In this document: positions 4,600 through 7,302 of the stretch, piece by piece | Layout: every line of letters begins with the position of its first letter | Numbering within the stretch: the stretch's first letter is position 1 | Assembly: GCA_946611835.1 (NCBI GenBank) | Contig: CAMOEE010000130.1 | Coordinates: 1 to 7,302, forward strand | Direction of reading: 5' to 3' | Origin: an uncultured Treponema sp. | GTDB lineage: Bacteria; Spirochaetota; Spirochaetia; Treponematales; Treponemataceae | DNA: 7,302 nucleotides | Notes under the pieces: model-generated | The model's database searches: none | The model's input: the letters and a program-made list of their open reading frames with translations, nothing else | What the model was told of the DNA's origin: nothing | Translations under genes and position numbers: made by a program

Positions 4600-7011
4600 T
4601 TACATAACAAGTCGAACTTCCGTTACTGCGGTAAGCTTGCTTTCCGGGATGTAGTTGTCGCTGAGTTTTTCTCCGTTCACATAGAATTCACTAAAGCCGC
4701 TTTCCTTTCCGTTCGGGTTTTCGACTGTGATTTTGAGGCCTTTACCACGGAAAGTCTTTTCGATTGAGAAATTCTTCCAGTCAGACGGGATTGAAGGAGC
4801 AATCCTTAAGCCACCGAAGTCAGGTCTCATGCCCAAAATTCCTTCGACGCAGCCTACCATTACGGTTGAGGCTGTTCCCGTAAGCCAGTGAACATGGCTT
4901 CGGCCGAAATGGGGGCTTGCTTTTCCCTCGGTGAACTGGCCGTAGCAGTATGGCTCCAACTTTCGGATTTCTGCCCTTTCATTCTGGGCTGAAGGAGCAT
5001 TCTCCATGAAATATCTGAAGGCGGCGTTTCCGTGTCCGCTCAAGGCTTCGGCAAGGATTATCCAGCCCTGACTCTGGGAGAAGATTCCTGCGTTCTCTTT
5101 TACGCCGGCATTGTAGATTACGGCAAGAGCACCCTCAAAGGCGTGTGAGTGATACGGAGGATCCATGAGGACGGCTCCGTATTCTGTATTGAGCTGTTTT
5201 TCAACCTGGGCCAGAGCTTTTTCTGCCTGTTCCTTTGTGGCCAGTCCTGAGATTACTGACCAGCTCTGCGGGTTGAGCCACATGTTTGCTTCCGGGTCGC
5301 CCTTCTTTCCGATTGTCTCGCCAGCCTCGGTAAAGCCGCGGATAAAGCGGTCTTCGTTCCAGCAGAGCTTGTTCAGGAGCTTTTTGAAGGCCTCCTGGGT
5401 TCTGTCGATGAAGGCTATGTAGTCTGAGTCCTGCTTGTATGCGGCAAAATACTTGATTACGGTCATGGCATAGTAATACTGCAGGGCGACGAAAGTAGAC
5501 TCGCCGTTTTTGCCCAGGCGCAGGCAGTCATTCCAGTCTGCGTAAAGGCCGGCTGGAAGTCCGTGAGGGCCAAGCCGCTCCATTGAGAAGTTGATTGCCC
5601 TCTTTAAGTGCTCATAGACAGTGCCTTCATCCTTGTTTGCGAATGGAATCACCTCGTCAATAAATGAAAGATTTCCTGTTTCTGCGACATACTTGAAGAC
5701 GGTGGGGAAGAGCCAGAGTGCGTCGTCTGCCCGGTAAGCCGGATGTCCCGTCTCCTTTACATAGCTTGCGTCATCCGGAGTGTCCTCATGTCCTGCCTTG
5801 TGAGTGAATTTTACGAGGGGAAGGCCGCCGCCGTTATCAACCTGAGCCGAAAGCATAAAGCGGATTTTTTCAAGGGCCATCTCTGGGGCAAGGTGAATCA
5901 CGCCCTGAATGTCCTGAACCGTGTCCCGGTAGCCGTAGCCGTTCCTGAGGCCGCAGTAGATGAATGAGGCGGCACGAGACCAGATGAAAGTCATAAAGCA
6001 GTTGTAGGCGTTCCATGTGTTAATCATGGTGTTGAATTCTTTGCTTGGGGTCTTAACCTGGAAATTCTCGAATTTGCCGTGCCACCATTTTTTGAGGTCA
6101 GCCAGCTCTTTTTCGCAGGTCTTTTCGACATCAGTATATTTTGCGATGATTTTCTCTGCTTCATCGCTGTATTTCATTCCAACGATGAAAGCTATTGATT
6201 TTTCCTCGCCGGCCTTAAGTTCAATCACAGTCGAAACAGCCCCGCAGGAATTCTCGTTGTAAGAAAGCTTGTTGCCCAAATCTCCGTTTTCGACACCTAA
6301 AGGATTTGCGTAAGTATGATAATTTCCCAGGAATTCTTCCTTGTCGCCGCAGTAAGATGAAACTTCCTTTCCGGCAAGCCCTAAAAAGCGTTCGGTGACA
6401 ATTTTGTTGTCAACAGGCTTTGATTTTTCCACATCGGCAAGGTTTCCGTGAACAGCATGAACCACACGGTTTTTGTCAAAGTAAGTGCGGCCGATAAAAA
6501 GCGAATACTGGAGGTTTACCTGATCCTGCTCGTAGTTCGAGTTGTTTGTGAATTCAGCGTAGCCTGTGAGTGTGAGGGAGCGGGCACGGTCAGAAGTATT
6601 TTTGACCTTAAGTTTCCATACTTCATAAGAGGCATCCAAGGGAACATAGTAAAGGGCCTCAGATTGAATACCTGAATAATCAGCAAGCATTTTTGTGTAG
6701 GCAGTTCCGTGGCGGCACTCGCTTTTGTATTCATCAAGATTTTTACCCACAGGCTTCCATGAAGCCGACCAATAATCCTTTGATTCATTGTCACGGATGT
6801 AAATATAGCGGCCGGGCTGGTCAAAATTGTTGAAGACATAGCGCAAAAGACGGCCATTGGCACCGGATTTTGCAAAGCTGTAACCGCCGGCATTGTTAGA
6901 AATAAGGGCACCGTAGTCAGGAGAGCCCAGATAATTTGCCCATGGAGATGGAGTGTCCGGACGGGTAATCACATATTCCCTGGCCTCATCATCAAAGTAA
7001 CCGTATTTCAT
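4600..7011 (-). CDS. GH94 disaccharide phosphorylase (cellobiose/laminaribiose type)
   Basis: This 803-residue enzyme belongs to glycoside hydrolase family 94, inverting phosphorylases that convert a beta-linked glucodisaccharide plus phosphate to alpha-glucose-1-phosphate and glucose. The N-terminal beta-sandwich (about 1-275) opens with MKYGYFDDEAREYVITRPDT and includes LISNNAGGYSF (36-46). A helical linker leads into the (alpha/alpha)6 barrel (about 325-735), and a C-terminal beta region follows. Catalytic-site motifs are YRDTVQD (361-367), the general acid Asp495 in ADWNDCL (491-497), KENAGIF (638-644) and the phosphate loop WLTGT (709-713). Position 646, where well-studied members have a phosphate-contacting His, is Gln. 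There is no signal peptide, so the substrate must be imported. Length is typical. Specificity is not readable: cellobiose and laminaribiose are both plausible, chitobiose less so. The gene is monocistronic, with SD AGGAGG five bases before its ATG. Confidence 0.9.
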   Translation of the reverse strand: MKYGYFDDEAREYVITRPDTPSPWANYLGSPDYGALISNNAGGYSFAKSGANGRLLRYVFNNFDQPGRYIYIRDNESKDYWSASWKPVGKNLDEYKSECRHGTAYTKMLADYSGIQSEALYYVPLDASYEVWKLKVKNTSDRARSLTLTGYAEFTNNSNYEQDQVNLQYSLFIGRTYFDKNRVVHAVHGNLADVEKSKPVDNKIVTERFLGLAGKEVSSYCGDKEEFLGNYHTYANPLGVENGDLGNKLSYNENSCGAVSTVIELKAGEEKSIAFIVGMKYSDEAEKIIAKYTDVEKTCEKELADLKKWWHGKFENFQVKTPSKEFNTMINTWNAYNCFMTFIWSRAASFIYCGLRNGYGYRDTVQDIQGVIHLAPEMALEKIRFMLSAQVDNGGGLPLVKFTHKAGHEDTPDDASYVKETGHPAYRADDALWLFPTVFKYVAETGNLSFIDEVIPFANKDEGTVYEHLKRAINFSMERLGPHGLPAGLYADWNDCLRLGKNGESTFVALQYYYAMTVIKYFAAYKQDSDYIAFIDRTQEAFKKLLNKLCWNEDRFIRGFTEAGETIGKKGDPEANMWLNPQSWSVISGLATKEQAEKALAQVEKQLNTEYGAVLMDPPYHSHAFEGALAVIYNAGVKENAGIFSQSQGWIILAEALSGHGNAAFRYFMENAPSAQNERAEIRKLEPYCYGQFTEGKASPHFGRSHVHWLTGTASTVMVGCVEGILGMRPDFGGLRIAPSIPSDWKNFSIEKTFRGKGLKITVENPNGKESGFSEFYVNGEKLSDNYIPESKLTAVTEVRLVM

Positions 7012-7016
7012 AAATG

Positions 7017-7022
7017 CCTCCT
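7017..7022 (-). promoter_or_regulatory. Strong ribosome binding site of the GH94 gene
   Basis: Read on the minus strand this is AGGAGG, a full consensus SD, with five bases (ATTTA-side spacer 7012-7016) before the ATG at 7011-7009. It fixes the start that also matches the conserved family N-terminus. Confidence 0.85.
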
Positions 7023-7243
7023 AGTGCGACTTTTTAACAAAACGCATTTTTTTCATTGTTAGGCACATTATAGGGGCAAGATTTAAGACTAAACTAACAC
7101 TTTCTTGTGAAAAATATCAAAATTGAACAAATTTTTAAAATACAGACATTTTCGTGCTACAAGCAATGTAAAAGGGCGAGTTTTGAGGTTTACCGACCTT
7201 ATCAAAAAAAGGCTTCCAGTCGCGAAAACGGCTTATCGAAATC
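7023..7243. other. AT-rich intergenic region upstream of the GH94 gene
   Basis: No ORF or RNA gene is convincing here. Besides the GH94 -10 box, it holds an inverted pair TAACAA (7035-7040) / TTGTTA (7056-7061) in the predicted GH94 leader, and a small CAC/GTG dyad near 7098-7109 upstream of the promoter. Either could be regulatory, but both are short enough to be chance. Confidence 0.4.
7067..7072 (-). promoter_or_regulatory. Putative -10 box of the GH94 promoter
   Basis: On the minus strand this reads TATAAT, a perfect -10 consensus, about 55 bp upstream of the GH94 start codon. The expected -35 region (about 7089-7097) holds only TTAGTTTAG-like sequence, a poor match. Transcription would start near 7060, giving a leader of about 50 nt. 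The weak -35 could mean an activator is needed, but no operator can be identified with confidence. Confidence 0.5.
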
Positions 7244-7302
7244 GCAGGCTCGCCTGCTACACGCAGTTTGTGCTTGTAATTATATACGGTTGTCGCTTAC
7301 GC
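7244..7302. repeat. Possible truncated second copy of the intergenic element
   Basis: A hairpin GCAGG (7244-7248) / CCTGC (7253-7257) opens a stretch resembling the GC-rich element after ilvN. Both contain CGCC, then CTACAC, a GTTT and GTG block, a TACGG, and finally CTTACGC. The distance from CTACAC to CTTACGC is 40 bases in the first copy (4452 to 4492) and 39 here (7257 to 7296). The copy is cut by the window edge. Similarity is patchy, so common descent is likely but unproven. Confidence 0.35.

Noticed and set aside
4309..4607. Small ORFs on both strands across the ilvN-GH94 gap
   Set aside because: They run through the palindromic GC-rich element, lack ribosome binding sites, and read as low-complexity translations of inverted repeats.

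Overview
This 7.3 kb window is an ordinary-looking bacterial chromosomal segment with five intact genes: four on the plus strand, then one convergent gene on the minus strand. Moderate GC, AT-rich promoters with recognisable -35/-10 boxes, strong Shine-Dalgarno (SD) sequences and the gene set suggest an anaerobic, carbohydrate-fermenting gut, rumen or oral bacterium. I favour a host-associated spirochaete (Treponema-like). That is a judgement from overall gene character; there is no rRNA or other marker here to prove it.

Layout. Bases 1-76 hold an intrinsic terminator for a gene left of the window. A promoter and SD then lead into a 315-residue radical SAM protein (173-1120) with a CX3CX2C cluster motif and a cysteine-rich C-terminus. 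A 226-bp gap contains a sigma70-type promoter with a near-perfect palindrome over the expected transcription start, followed by a cysteine-type glutathione peroxidase-family protein (1347-1886). After a hairpin comes a two-gene unit. The first gene is a 642-residue fusion of type I-beta DAHP synthase with prephenate dehydratase (1972-3900), which appears to be translated from a leaderless mRNA. The second is the regulatory small subunit of acetolactate synthase, ilvN (3913-4404), whose SD overlaps the preceding stop codon. A GC-rich, partly palindromic 138-bp intergenic element (about 4435-4572) separates ilvN from a convergent GH94 disaccharide phosphorylase (4600-7011, minus). That gene has its own promoter and a strong SD. 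The right edge (about 7244-7302) resembles a diverged, truncated copy of the same intergenic element.

How the genes fit together. The fusion protein joins the entry step of the shikimate pathway to the dehydratase of the phenylalanine branch and carries a C-terminal ACT domain with Phe-binding motifs. Its operon partner IlvN carries the ACT domain that makes acetolactate synthase valine-sensitive. The operon is therefore rich in allosteric modules for amino-acid biosynthesis. The GH94 enzyme would phosphorolyse an imported beta-glucodisaccharide in the cytoplasm, saving ATP. The peroxidase is a redox-defence gene with its own putative operator. The radical SAM protein has no visible partner or substrate. 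I found no CRISPR array, tRNA, rRNA, transposase or phage gene. The most interesting items are the DAHP synthase-prephenate dehydratase fusion without a chorismate mutase domain, its apparently leaderless start, the operator-like palindrome before the peroxidase, the orphan radical SAM enzyme, and the two related intergenic elements.
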